The position numbers and the translations under genes are program-made. Below are positions 33,531 through 45,099 of a stretch of DNA of 64,000 nucleotides, in pieces (the stretch's first letter is position 1; the number at the start of each line of letters is the position of its first letter). The DNA is from Stereum hirsutum FP-91666 SS1. Its lineage: Eukaryota > Basidiomycota > Agaricomycetes > Russulales > Stereaceae. Under the pieces are notes generated by a model. That model was not told where the DNA came from. It saw only the letters and a list, made by a program, of their open reading frames with translations, and made no database searches. The stretch spans positions 320,814 to 384,813 of the forward strand of contig NW_006763141.1 in NCBI RefSeq assembly GCF_000264905.1. Direction: 5' to 3'.

Positions 33531-34555
33531 GGGGAGCGGGCGGGGGTGGAGGGAGGAAGAGTGTCTTGGAAATCATGGCATTTTATATGAGAACGAGGAG
33601 CGGAAGGCGTTAGACTTTAGTGAAGTTTGAACCCGATCGATTGTCAGACAGTTTGAGAGCGCATGGGGATGAAAACTAACGCTGTCTGTTTGCCATCGAA
33701 CCCACGTCGTCTCTCTGCAGACGGCAGTCTCCGAACGCATGGACTGAACCGGCTACCCGATGCTCTTCGTCAGGACGACAAGTGTCCCTGACATCGGCCC
33801 ACGTCCCATCCCGGTATCAGACAACACAAGAGGTTAGGCCTATTTTATCATTACAAGCCTCACCTATAATGATCCTACCGGCGATTCGTCCAAAAATCGG
33901 AAGTCCGTCATAATCCTCGGCCTGGTAAAACACTGCGAAAACCAGACGCCCAAGAGAGCGTCACCCCTGATGTGAGACTCGCGAGGTCTCGCACAGGCTA
34001 TACCCTGTCTTCCGATCTGCCCTGGCGAAGGCTGCGAAGCCGGACGATTCGGGTCCTGACTCGCAGCGTCGGAGGGCCAAGAACGGAAATGGCGTCAGTG
34101 AGCACGGCAATGGCCGGAGGAGCAGCAACGCATTGGAATTTGCCTCGTCCACGACAAATTCTCGAGAACCGTAGAGCTGTCCCGTCACAACTCCGCTCGC
34201 AAGACAAACACGGAGGCAGGCATGACGGAACGCGGAACAGCCATGCGTATTCCCGACCCGGCACTTCCCACCCATATTGCACCGCACACCCACCGCAATT
34301 GCACGCCACGATTGCGTTCCGTCCTCAGCGGTCCTAGCCTTACCCGCACCGACATGTCCAACTACGTCTATATACAGTTCCGATTCGGCTGCACGATTGC
34401 TGCATCGTTCGCAACTGTCCGAGATTATCCTGAAATGAAGGCTCTGAAATGGGTGATATCACCGTACCATCTCGAGTGGATCACATATCCAAGAGGACAA
34501 AAGCATCTGCCCATGCAAAAAGCCAAGAAGAAGAAAAGAGAGGCGGAAAGACCCG
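33531..34555. other. Interval holding the ALO1 promoter and the 3' flank of the Hsp70-like gene
   Basis: About 1 kb without a supported gene. Reading frames around 33961-34337 overlap on both strands, lack known motifs, and look like chance frames. Confidence 0.4.
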
Positions 34556-37500
34556 TCAGGTAAGGAAGTCGAACACTACTCGACCCCACTCGGTCCCTTC
34601 ATACAACAAGATACCTCTCACTTCCGCGGAATCAAGTTCCAACCCAAGTTCGAAGTCTGACTCGGTCTTAGCGCCACACACTATCGGAGCATCTCGAGGG
34701 AATGATTCGGACATACCTGTATAAAAGCCGTTGGGCCTTATACCGGCGTTCTCCTGGAAAGAGGGCAAGGACGAGATATCGACCGTCCACTTGCACAGTT
34801 CGACTGTTTCACCCTCGTCAGTGTATCTGAAGAGTTTGTCACTCTCTGACGTATACAGCGTGGCCACGAAGATGCGATCTGCAGTAAACTAAATTAGGAC
34901 GAGCTCTCTACTTAGCCGATAGAATGCGGATACCTTGAGGGCTCTGAGAATACTTGCTGTAAAGATCCGTTTCAGAGACAGGCTCACACACGAACTAAGA
35001 AAAGAACGAACCAGAATTTGGTCCTGACTTTTTGTCTGAGGCCGAAGAGAAGCAGATCAATGAATGGGCGCCACTGGCGGTGCAAGGCACAGCACTTACC
35101 CCTTCCTCAAGATCGCTCCTTTCGCTACGAGGTACTGCAACCTGTTTTTGGACATGAATGACGTGGGATGAGAAAACTCGTTCGGACCAACCCACCGATT
35201 CTCGCATATGGGGATCCCAGCGTTGTTCTGTGTGATATAGGCAGGTCGCTTCATGAGGTCCTCTTGTTCAGCTGGCAGCTTGACCTGTGGCGTATCAGTG
35301 CTGACACGGCCAATAGAAGCTCACGGGGAAGAAAACTCTCACTTTCATGATATAAGACCGTGGAGCCACAACACTGGAAACAAGAGGCCTCTTCGCAAGT
35401 CCGTATTGTGCAGCCCCTCGGAGTGTGGCTGTATCGGCATCGGACGGGCGAGCGATGACCTTTATCCTCGGTCCAAAATGTTCCTATTTCCGTGCAGATC
35501 GACGTCAACAGGCGAGTCTCCGTGAGAGGTGACAGGGCGTGTGTTACCTCCACCCGGCGGAATAGATACTCGCTACCAGAGAAGCCTCCCACCAAGAGCA
35601 GCGCATCGATCCGCTCGACTCTCTTCGTCTGCTCCTCGATCAGCTCGAGAACCTAACATGATCACAGCTGTATTGAGAAAATGACGGAATGATAGACAGA
35701 TGGTAAGTCACTAGAACTCACCTGGTTGACGACCGGGTCGAAAACCTCACGGCGTAAGAGGTTGCCCGGAATGGAGAGTTCACCATTGATCAAACCAACA
35801 CTCGGATCGTCTGGGTCCTCGGTGTTAAAGCATGTGAACGAGAAGAATGTTTCTGAAAGGTCGAGTGTAAGTTCAAACTTCATCCGAACACTACGATATC
35901 AAATGTGGCGTACTATCATCACGTTCGCCTTTGTACGCGAGCTTGTCCGTCTCGCTAAAATTATGCATGAAAAACGCCAGACTCGCAGCATCCAAATGTG
36001 CTGGGTGGTCAGCCAGAAGGGTTTTTACCAGCTCCCGAAATCTTAACTATAACACAATAAGTAACGCATACTTTAGCCTTTGCGAAGAAACCACTACGTA
36101 CGTCCAGGAATAGTGATCCACAGTTGGAGCCACTACGAGCGCACATTTCGGCAATCTCAAGATTGGTCATTTGCCCAAGAATTTTATAAATGGCAAGATC
36201 CTAGAGAACAGATAGTTAGATCCCTGTGGCGGTCCATGAGGCAATATGGAATGGAGCCGTACGACTGTACCACCTCCGGCATCCTGGAAAACGAACAGAT
36301 GGTTATCAAAGGTTCAAACGCTCATAGAGAAGCACAGAAAGTGCCCATACGCAGATCATGAACGTTTGTGACGGTTTCAATTTGTGCAGATTTGTAAGGT
36401 GTGCACAGTGTACCTGGAACGGAAAATGTCCCTTGTCAGGATTTTTGGTCAAGCTAGTGGATGATGCATCATGCAAACATACCGCGGCTGCCTCGGGCTC
36501 TCTATCCTACACTTTAGAGAGCGGAATCGATGGAGATGCGGGGGAGACGTACGTGATAATCCGCAATCGATCGCGCCAATCCCTATCCCCTGCACGACTA
36601 GAGTGGACGAGACCGGCAGTGATCGCAGCTTCTCTCATGAGCTCACACCCTTTAGCATCCCATGCCGCAGGGACAGTCAGCCACACGTCCGCGGAGTCTA
36701 CAGATACGATTCAGGACACGGCGATGTTAATTGTGGAAGAAGGATGAGAAGTGTAAATGTTACTCGCCGAGGTCAGCGACGGCACCAATCTCTCGATGGA
36801 TCTGTTCTTTCGCGTACTGCTCGAAAGATTAGAATGGAAATCTTAATTGAACATCGTATCGCGACCTACTTCCCACATGCAGTACAAGAAGTCGATAATG
36901 AGGTCCACCGGCCGTTTGCCGACCTACACGCACGCGTCAAACTGAATATTTTTCTTGTTCCGCATGGAGAACCAACTCACCGGTAATTGAGGCAAACGTG
37001 GGTCGATGGTAGACTCATCCCGCAAAGCGTGTGGCTCGAGAAAGAGCTTGAACCTGAAGATGCTCACTCACTCTTCTGACGCAAGTTTCACTATATGAAT
37101 TGAAACGAACCATTCACACTTCACCGCCCCTGGGAAAGGACTCGCATTCTTTGCCTCCAATCCCCAGGCAAGCACTTGGCCCTTATCATCGTACAGCAGG
37201 GTCGTCGGAACCTTTCGGAAAGTCTCAAGAGAGCCCGGCTGAAACATATCATGAGAACACATCATTTCTATACAGGAAAGAGTGATTATCAACTTACCCA
37301 GTGTAGGATCTGTTGCACTTGACCACCCGCTATCCGGGATGAGCCATAGGCCTGGATCAGACCACATCATTAGCTTCTCGACTTCAATATGCGGATCTGC
37401 ACTGCTCCCAAGTCCTCACCACACCGGAAAAGGTTGTGCCTGCAACGATAATGAGCCGATGGGGGTTAAGTGTGAGAGAGAAACTCATGTACCGAAATCG

Positions 37501-37979
37501 ATGGAAATAGACATCTTCCCCTCGTCGGATAATGGTGGGTTAAACCCTACATTCGAAGACGGCATGACCGAGATGGCTTGTGGGTTATACATGGTGGATC
37601 TAGAACCTGTACTTCCAGGATAGGTCGCACTTGGTCGGAGAAGATTGTCCTGGAAAGGTGGCGACATTGCAGAGGTATCTAACAAAGGCTGAGGCTGGGC
37701 GTCTCCACCAAATGAATTGAATTGCGGAAGCATCGGGGGAGGTGAGGTCGACTTGAATGACGAAGGCGGGGGCGACTGGTGTCCATTGAGAGAATTATGT
37801 GGGTATACATTAGGCGGGTACGTTATTGAAGAAGTCTGGTACGAATGTTTCGATTCTGGAATGTATGCGCCAGGATGGGGAGTAGGTTGTTGGGATGTGG
37901 GTGTGCTCGGGCTCAAGTTCACCTCCGCGCGATTACGATCCTGAACCTGGGTCTTCGAAGTCCCACAACAAGAAGCCAT
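34556..37979 (-). CDS. Hsp70-superfamily ATPase, HSPA12-like
   Basis: Actin/Hsp70-fold ATPase related to animal HSPA12; the cellular role in fungi is not established. Twenty-two exons could be joined in phase (2163 nt, 720 residues): 37979..37493, 37439..37420, 37351..37298, 37238..37111, 37053..36981, 36923..36870, 36816..36768, 36697..36553, 36501..36483, 36413..36351, 36283..36263, 36200..36102, 36046..35914, 35852..35722, 35652..35548, 35483..35343, 35284..35196, 35141..35100, 35035..35012, 34956..34934, 34878..34717 and 34656..34556. Phosphate-1 motif ISIDFGTTFSGVAYG (near residue 160), phosphate-2 CDAGGGTVDLAIY (near 365) and adenosine motif LLLVGGFSGSEYLF (near 510) are intact. The first 155 residues are Pro/Ser/Gln-rich and start MASCCGTS, with adjacent cysteines that could be lipidated. 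No canonical substrate-binding beta-domain or EEVD tail is seen. The intron starting at 36767 has a GC donor. Confidence 0.88.
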
Positions 37980-40900
37980 TTCGTCTTCGTCAGCTAGCCA
38001 GGAATCGAGGGAAACAGAGCAGATATTGTTGGGGAAAGAGGTGTGAAGGGGCAAAGGCCGCCCAAAACGCGCACAGCATCGTGACTGTTGATTTCATCGC
38101 CTGTCAATTAGCGCGTAGCGCTAGCGCTCATTACCACAACACGTGGCACGCATTGCCAAGTCAGGATTCACGGCGACTTCGAGATAATTCAGAGGGACGA
38201 CTTGGTGGACACTCAATAAATTGAGTCTCGACCTCAAATCAATGCTGTCGACATCTAAACCAGAAAATTGTTATTTTGGGCCGATTTTTGCAACCCGACA
38301 AGTACAAGCAGCCCAGATGTAAACACGCAACAAATACTTCAATGAGTAATTTCACCACTCTCAGGCAAATTCAGAGAGCCGTAAATTTACTAACTGACCT
38401 CCACCATCGTATACAAACTCCAAAAGATAATCATGAAAAGGTCAACCGCGACGAGTGTTTGTAGGACTTCTTTCCACTAATGACAATGCTTATACAGACA
38501 ACAATAGTGGCCAGGCTGGTATGTGACATGATATCGCGAGGGTCATCACGACATCACAGAAAATGAGCATCTTCCATCATGGTCTCGAGCTATATTATAT
38601 TAAGGCCTCTCGAAACCAGTACAAGTAAAACCCAGCAGTCAGCCAAGCCGTGAGAGAACAACTCGAAGACACATGAAATCGCTTGAAGGCCGTGACGGCC
38701 GTATGAAGCTTGTCGTGGAGGTTCTTGAGGATCGTGGAGATCCAACGGCAGCTGAAGGAGTAGACGGAGACGGCGATGGGGTCTGGGCACCTGGTCGTTT
38801 AACAGCACACGGTTAGTAACAGATACTCACGCAAGAGCAGGTTCCGTAGCGCTCCAGATCAAATGCATGAGAGTCGGATGCTCTTCGAGTGACTAAGTAG
38901 TCTGAGTGATCGTATGTTGAGCCTACGGGTGATTGAGCGTAAAGTATCAAGAAGGCCTTCTGAGTGGCGTCAGGCTAGAAATATGTAGGCACGTTGTCAG
39001 GCAGAGTGCGCCAGTTCTAGACGATAGACCAGAAGGGTGCACACGACCGACTCGCATGCATACAGGTGTCATGGTAGACCGTGTACTTCATGTGAGTTAA
39101 TGCAGGATGCCTCATAGATGGTATGACAGAGACCAACATCCCTCGTGGTATCTCAGAACGGGACGTCATGTTTCACAATCGATTGGACACGGTTGTATAT
39201 ATCGACCAGGTGCGCCAACAGGTAGCCGAGGATCTCGAGTAGAGAGCACCTGCGTGCATGTGCTACCTACTTCGACGCGGGTCGAACAGGAAATGATGCC
39301 GTACGTGAGTGGGACCATCGAGCTCTTCCGAAATGCGACATAGAGATGACCAGACATTGCGAAGGTTCACATGGTGCAGAGCTTCCACGTTGCCGACTCG
39401 GAAGACTTGGTGCTAGCCCATAGCTCCAGATGTTGTCGAAGTTCATTCTTTTTGGGGATGTATCAGGCAACTGTCGCAGAGTGCCTGGTCCGAAGGCGTT
39501 GCGCGAAAGAGTCCGATGAAGTGAGTAATCTCATCACGTCCATCGATGCGATGCGCTGTGATGATGATCATGAAGGTCCATGATACATATATAGCATCAG
39601 GAGACAGGAGACGCCTGGTAAGACACATAGGTCACACAAGCACAATATTTAGCAAGTGATATAAAATGGTCGATGATCTTTGCCATGTTCCTGTTGAAAA
39701 TGTGGCAGCCTAGGTCTCAACCTATAATAGACGAGAAGAAATATCCCGATTCTTCAGAGTGTATGAATATTGGTCGTCACGAAAGGGGACATGGATGCTT
39801 GCTGGATCTGCAAATGAGCATAACTTGACATCCATGATGAAACGTCCAGAGAGATGTAGAAATTTGAGACAGATAGCATGCACCAGCAACTCAGAGTTCG
39901 ACAGCAGGAGGCCCTCGAACTGCAGCCGTGCCAGTGCCTGACGGACAGAAGAAAGCTCCTATGTCTTCCTGAGTATTTCAGCGCTTTTCGGGAGTGACAT
40001 GACGGCAGAAAGAGGGGATCATCACCGTATCCCACGGAGGCAGTGGTGTATACAGGAGAGCGCGATGGGTGGATGGGTGGAGCGACTTGCGACGGACTCA
40101 ATAGCCGACGCCGGATGAGTGAGCAAGGTTTCGAACTCCGACACATCTTTCTAGTGCCACCCGCAGCATCAAACATCGAGAGCGCCCCGAGCCTCCCTTC
40201 TACATCTTGTCAAGGGTTGTTTCAGCGCGATGAGATGACTAGAAATATGGTAGCGCAGGGCGTTCCCGAACAAACTGATTGATATGTATGCAACACAAGA
40301 ACCCTATGTCACGGGTGGCGGAGAAATGAGTGCTTCGGCGTGGCAAAGATCCCTGGAAACCGTAAGATTGGGCCACTTGCTTGTATAGGGCGTGATCCTA
40401 GTCCCAGGAGGCTAAGTGTGCCGCTCTCACGTTAACAACATGGCCGCCATAGTATACCAGACGGGATAGCGGCACATAGTCAGGTCCTCGTCATCGGATT
40501 GCACGGCTCTCAGCAAACCTCACCATCCTATTTTAACTGGTCGGACCCTTACGACGATCCGCTATGGCCCGACTATGGCGCGATTGCGGAAGTGACACCC
40601 TTACATATGTGTATTCGCTCTCATGATCATCATGATCTTCTCCTACTTCTTCCTGAACTTACCTCTTTCCCATTTGTATTCCTCGAATCCAATCGTCTAC
40701 AGGAATTCTCATCCTCGGGGCCACGGTTCGGCGCCGACGTCCATGCATGGTCAATACTGACTGTGGGTTGCCGGCGGTACAGAGTCTGAACGCAGATCGC
40801 CCGGAAAGTAGGAAAAGGCGACTGGGGCCTCGTCCTCTGGCGCCTCGCCTTCTTTGTTGACCGGCGTGGACAGGACACGAAACCATATCACGCTATAATC

Positions 40901-41817
40901 AGCCTAAATGCGAACGTCATCCTTTGTTCCGCGTTAGGGAGTATCAGTGTCAGGAATGACGACGGAGATGAATGCGGTATGGCTCATCCCGACTGTTGTT
41001 TGTCAGAATAGCATTACAACCCTCCCGCGATCATGAGAAGGCCATGAAACAGATACCGTCCCAGTACTCTGACAGCGATGTTAGAACGGTCTCACTATAC
41101 CGTGAACCCACACCGATTAATCTCGGAAGCGAATAGTCTGGACCACTTCACTGCACTTTGCTCAGTGTTGCGCTCTAGGTACGGCATGTGCGAAACGTCG
41201 CTTCCACAACAAGAAACCGTGATACCAGTACCACACGTGAGGCCATCTGCGACCTCCATGAGTATCTTGGAAAAGGTACCCGTCAACCGTCGATGCGCTC
41301 GTGAGGTGTTTATGTCCGTCCGCGGGCGTTAAGAAAGAAGAACTTCTTTCCAAGCAAAGCGTACCCGCGCCTACAGACCGTGTTTCACACAATCATGGAC
41401 GGAATGCACCAGCGTCTCCCAAGAATATGGGAATGTCGCTTCGATGCGAGTGAGGTCTCGGACCAAGTTTTGGCTCGTAGACCGAGGATGAGGAGTGATA
41501 TCACCAACGGAGGACAAAACAGCAGGGACCGAGTATGCACAACAGCTGTATGGGACAACGACTGCCTATCAGACTTTCCGAGGTCAACCACGGAGATTAG
41601 CTCGTTCATGGAAGATCATTGAACATCGTGGCGTGGCAAAGGATGCAGCATTGAAAACGAGGGAAGGACAGAAGGTGATAGCCTCGGATAACGGAGCATT
41701 TCATACAATGAAGACCGGAACGGAAGTACTGACTCGGACCGTTGAGACGTTCTAACCCCTGATCTAAAACGAGCAAACGTGCGATCTACGCCGAGCCAGT
41801 GCAGTGGCTGATAGCGA
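37980..41817. other. 3.8-kb stretch without a recognisable gene
   Basis: This is the largest gene-poor interval of the window. It contains only short frames on both strands (for example 39754-40176 minus and 40499-40789 plus). None shows a known domain or can be extended through convincing splice sites. There is no long terminal repeat, transposase or reverse transcriptase motif. The left end must hold the promoter of the Hsp70-like gene and the right end the 3' flank of NOC2. Unrecognised fast-evolving genes, non-coding RNAs or old decayed sequence are all possible. Confidence 0.4.
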
Positions 41818-44650
41818 TTACTCCTCCTCGTCTTCGTCGTCGTTCGACTCGTTGAGTATCTCGTCCTCTCCCTCTCTCGCCTAGACGGAGAAACAGCGAA
41901 TCAGTACGGAGACCCGCTTGACTTCCTAGAAGACAACGCACCTTCTCAATCAACTTCGCCCTCTTCTCTCTCGCCTTGGTCAACACCTTCAAATACTTCC
42001 CTAATGGCCCCTCGCCGATCTTCTCCCTCAAATCCCTTTCCCACCCCTCCACCTCACCTGTCTGATTCGGCGCAAAAGATACTCCCTCCCTCTTCTTCTC
42101 CACCCACTTCGCGTTCTCTTCTATCCTTTCCACCAACCCCTTCACGATACCCGCCTCCTTCGCGTTCCCCCCCTTCTTGCCCTTACCGCCTGGACCTCCG
42201 GCAGACGACATATTCCGAGATACCTTCAATGCTTTACGCAAGACGACCGTGAGCGGTACCACGACCTCCGGGAAGGCGACACTTCCGCCTACGGCTGGAC
42301 AACAGAGCCATTCGGCTAAGAGGAAAGTTGCTTCGTCTGCCAATCCTTCATGATACACTTTTGTGTGGATGTATTGTTGAGGCGCTCGGATGGTGGTTTC
42401 AAAAGGTAATGGACGGAGGGTCGATGACTTGAGTTTTGTGGAGGAAGGCGCGAGGAGCGAAGTCAATATGGGGAGGAGGTGCGGAGCAAGCGGAATATAG
42501 GTGTTTGTGTGCGAAGAGAGGTGTATCAGGGAACGGAGGAGGTGGAAGTGGAAGGGATAGCAGCGGGAATTCGACATGAGCCTGTTAAGATCATGTGAAG
42601 AAGTAAGCACATTGTTTCAAATGGAAACATAGAGACGCGAAGGCATCGAACCTGATGGCACCGGTGGCCACCTGAACCAAAGGATAGATCAGGGGCTTGA
42701 GAGGGCTCTCCGTAAGTGACTGCACATCACAAGCCCGTGCAAGGACATGCGCCCAGAAGTCGATACTGTGGACGAATTGCCAGTTGTACACTTGCTTGAA
42801 AGATTCCTATAGCAGCACAGTCAGTCGAGGCAAACTCTTCAGAGAAGATGAAGAGGGACATACCTTCGACTTGATCTTCATGCTATTTCTTAGATGAATG
42901 GCCAACTGCCTGATGTACCCAAATGCGTGTTGATATGCTGCGCCATGGTCCATGCAGAATATCTCAGACGCGGAATTTTTCATGAGGTTGATGCTCGGTA
43001 GTGTGTGAGGACCAGTCGACTTTGATGAGCGGATGAGGGTCAAGTATGTACTCTGCAAATTCGGGATAGTTAGGAAATCACTGCGGTCAAGAAGTTGTAA
43101 ACCGGAGAATCGGAGAGCGTACCTTGAGGACCATATCGAGGATGGACTCGTCCGTAGCAGACGCAAGTTTTCGGATAGCGAGGAAAGCAGCGATCCTCAC
43201 AGTATCTTCCGCTGTCGACCAAAGCTCCAAGCATGACTAAAACACAACCGCGATAAAAGTCAACACCGAAGTACGGTATGGATGTCCGCCATAGACACGT
43301 ACCCTCAAGTACAGCTTGACCGTCTTCCGACTACTGACGACATACGGCAAGAGTTTGGAGGATTCCGTGACCGCTAGCTTGACCATTTCAGGCTCTGAAA
43401 GCTGGGAGATAACGTGCATGACATTGTGAAAGTAGGAGAGAATGAGCTTTTGGAGGGTTTTGAGTTTGTGGCTTTGGGCTGGCGCTTTCCTGTAGAAAAT
43501 GGCCGTATGAGCATCAGAACGAAATCCAGTAGTCGATGTGCTTACATCTTGCCATTTGGTAATGTTTTGTAGGGAACGTGGTGGGACAAGATTATAGGTG
43601 TATAACGTAGAGCAGTAGTGATGAGCTTGCTATAAACTACGGGACCGTCAGCGGGTATGTAGATGACCATCAGGACTAAACACACCTGACGCGGAGTCAA
43701 TCGTCCATGCGAGAACTTGATCCTCTTCATTCATGTGAGCAGCAGCTCGGAATGCGATGAGGAGTTTTCGCAGGGCACGCAATGACCGTTGCTATTAAGA
43801 CAAGTAAGGTCCCATGTCAGAAGAAAGTTATATATCCGCAAGTTTGTATAGACTGACCTCAAGCAACGCCTTTTGCCACTTTTTCAGGATTTGGCTCGTC
43901 AACACTGGTGCCTTATCCTCCTCTACGTCCATATCAGCATCTTCTCCCTCAGCTTCCTCGTCGGAGTCTTGATCAACTGCATTTGGATCAAAGTCTAGAA
44001 GTTCGCGGTCATTTTCCTGAAGATACTTGTAAAACTCTGGGTCCTTCTCGGCCAGTTTTGACAGTTCGTCCAAATGTGTGGCGCCATCCTCTGTACAAGT
44101 TCTTTTAGCGCAATGAGTGCAGAGCAGGAGAAGAGCATGTTACCGTCAAGTGCATCGACCGAGGCGAACGACTGGTCGTCATCGTCATCCTCTTCACCTT
44201 CCTCATCTTCGGCCTCGTCCATCTCGGAGTCGGAGTCAATGCCTCCTTCCTAAAAGTTATGTCTGGGTTCTCATCACTGATTATGTATCTCTCAACGTAA
44301 TAGACGTACCTCGTCATCATCTTCGGCCATAAAACTACCTCCAAGAATGTCGTCCACAGACATTTTCGCCCTGGGCCACAGAACTTCATGAAGTAGTTAG
44401 ACGGCGGAGAGGCAAATTGTGCGCACTTTTTACTCTTTCCTTTGGCGTCCCTGTCTTCATCACCATCATCTTCCTCACCATCTTCTCCCCTTCCCTTCCC
44501 GTAACCTGAAGCGCCACGACCAGCCTTTCCGCCCTTCCTCCTCTCGATATTCTTCTTGAGCTGTTGGTGCTTGTGTCTGGCCTGGATTTGCTTTTTCAGT
44601 TGACCGCTGGCAGCAAACTTGCGCGTAGCCTTTGCGCCTTTCTTGGCCAT
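41818..44650 (-). CDS. NOC2: Nucleolar complex protein 2 (Noc2), 60S ribosome assembly
   Basis: Nucleolar/nuclear factor that pairs with Noc1 or Noc3 to move pre-60S particles. Exons on the minus strand: 44650..44427, 44370..44310, 44249..44144, 44090..43858, 43791..43686, 43636..43546, 43489..43303, 43236..43123, 43052..42864, 42806..42652, 42581..41942 and 41880..41818; 722 residues in phase. The basic start [22 protein letters not shown], the acidic segment ([13 protein letters not shown] and [14 protein letters not shown]), and the family core [33 protein letters not shown] and [15 protein letters not shown] with [14 protein letters not shown] identify Noc2. It ends in an acidic tail ([11 protein letters not shown]). 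Its start is 450 bp from the divergent METTL14-like gene. Confidence 0.95.
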
Positions 44651-45099
44651 AGTTATGAGGATATGGAAGTGGTAGGTTCCAAAGAAGAAGATGTGCCACA
44701 AGCTGGTGCAGAGAAAAAGCCGCCCGAAAACGGCAACTACAAATTTGGACGCGCGCGATCGAGCGGGCCGTAGAGGACCGAGACGCGTACAGCACTTGGA
44801 CTCGAACGCCTCGAGGCTCTCCACACTCTTGGCTTTTGTGGCCCACACCCTCTGGACACCTACAACTCTTGTTATAAGGGTAAGAAACTAACGCTGCGTT
44901 TGATGAATTACTCGCTGTCTGAGTTTTGTTAATATGTTGTGTCACTTTTATCCAATTAGATTTCAAGTTCGTGCTGGACTAACAGAACGAACACTGACGG
45001 CAGTCGCCTCTGACGCATTCACTGGCTGTTCACTTCTCAAATCCTTACGAACGACAAATACTTCCTGGATTCGTTGGCAGAACTTACTAGCTTACAATC
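44651..45099. promoter_or_regulatory. Divergent promoter between NOC2 and the METTL14-like gene
   Basis: 449 bp lie between two divergent start codons (44650 minus, 45100 plus). No specific element was recognised with confidence. Confidence 0.45.

Noticed and set aside
33680..33710. Possible tRNA T-loop (GGTTCGAT on the minus strand)
   Set aside because: No pairing stem around the loop and no acceptor or anticodon arms nearby.
33961..34337. Overlapping 100-120 codon frames on both strands between ALO1 and the Hsp70-like gene
   Set aside because: Mutually antisense, Arg/Ser-rich, no motif; typical of chance frames in GC-rich spacer.
36460..36840. Apparent stop codons and frame breaks in the middle of the Hsp70-like gene
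   Set aside because: They disappear when short introns, one with a GC donor, are removed; the joined exons give an uninterrupted conserved sequence, so this is not a pseudogene.
39754..40176. 140-codon minus-strand frame in the gene-poor island
   Set aside because: No domain, no convincing extension through splice sites, and overlapping frames of similar length on the plus strand.
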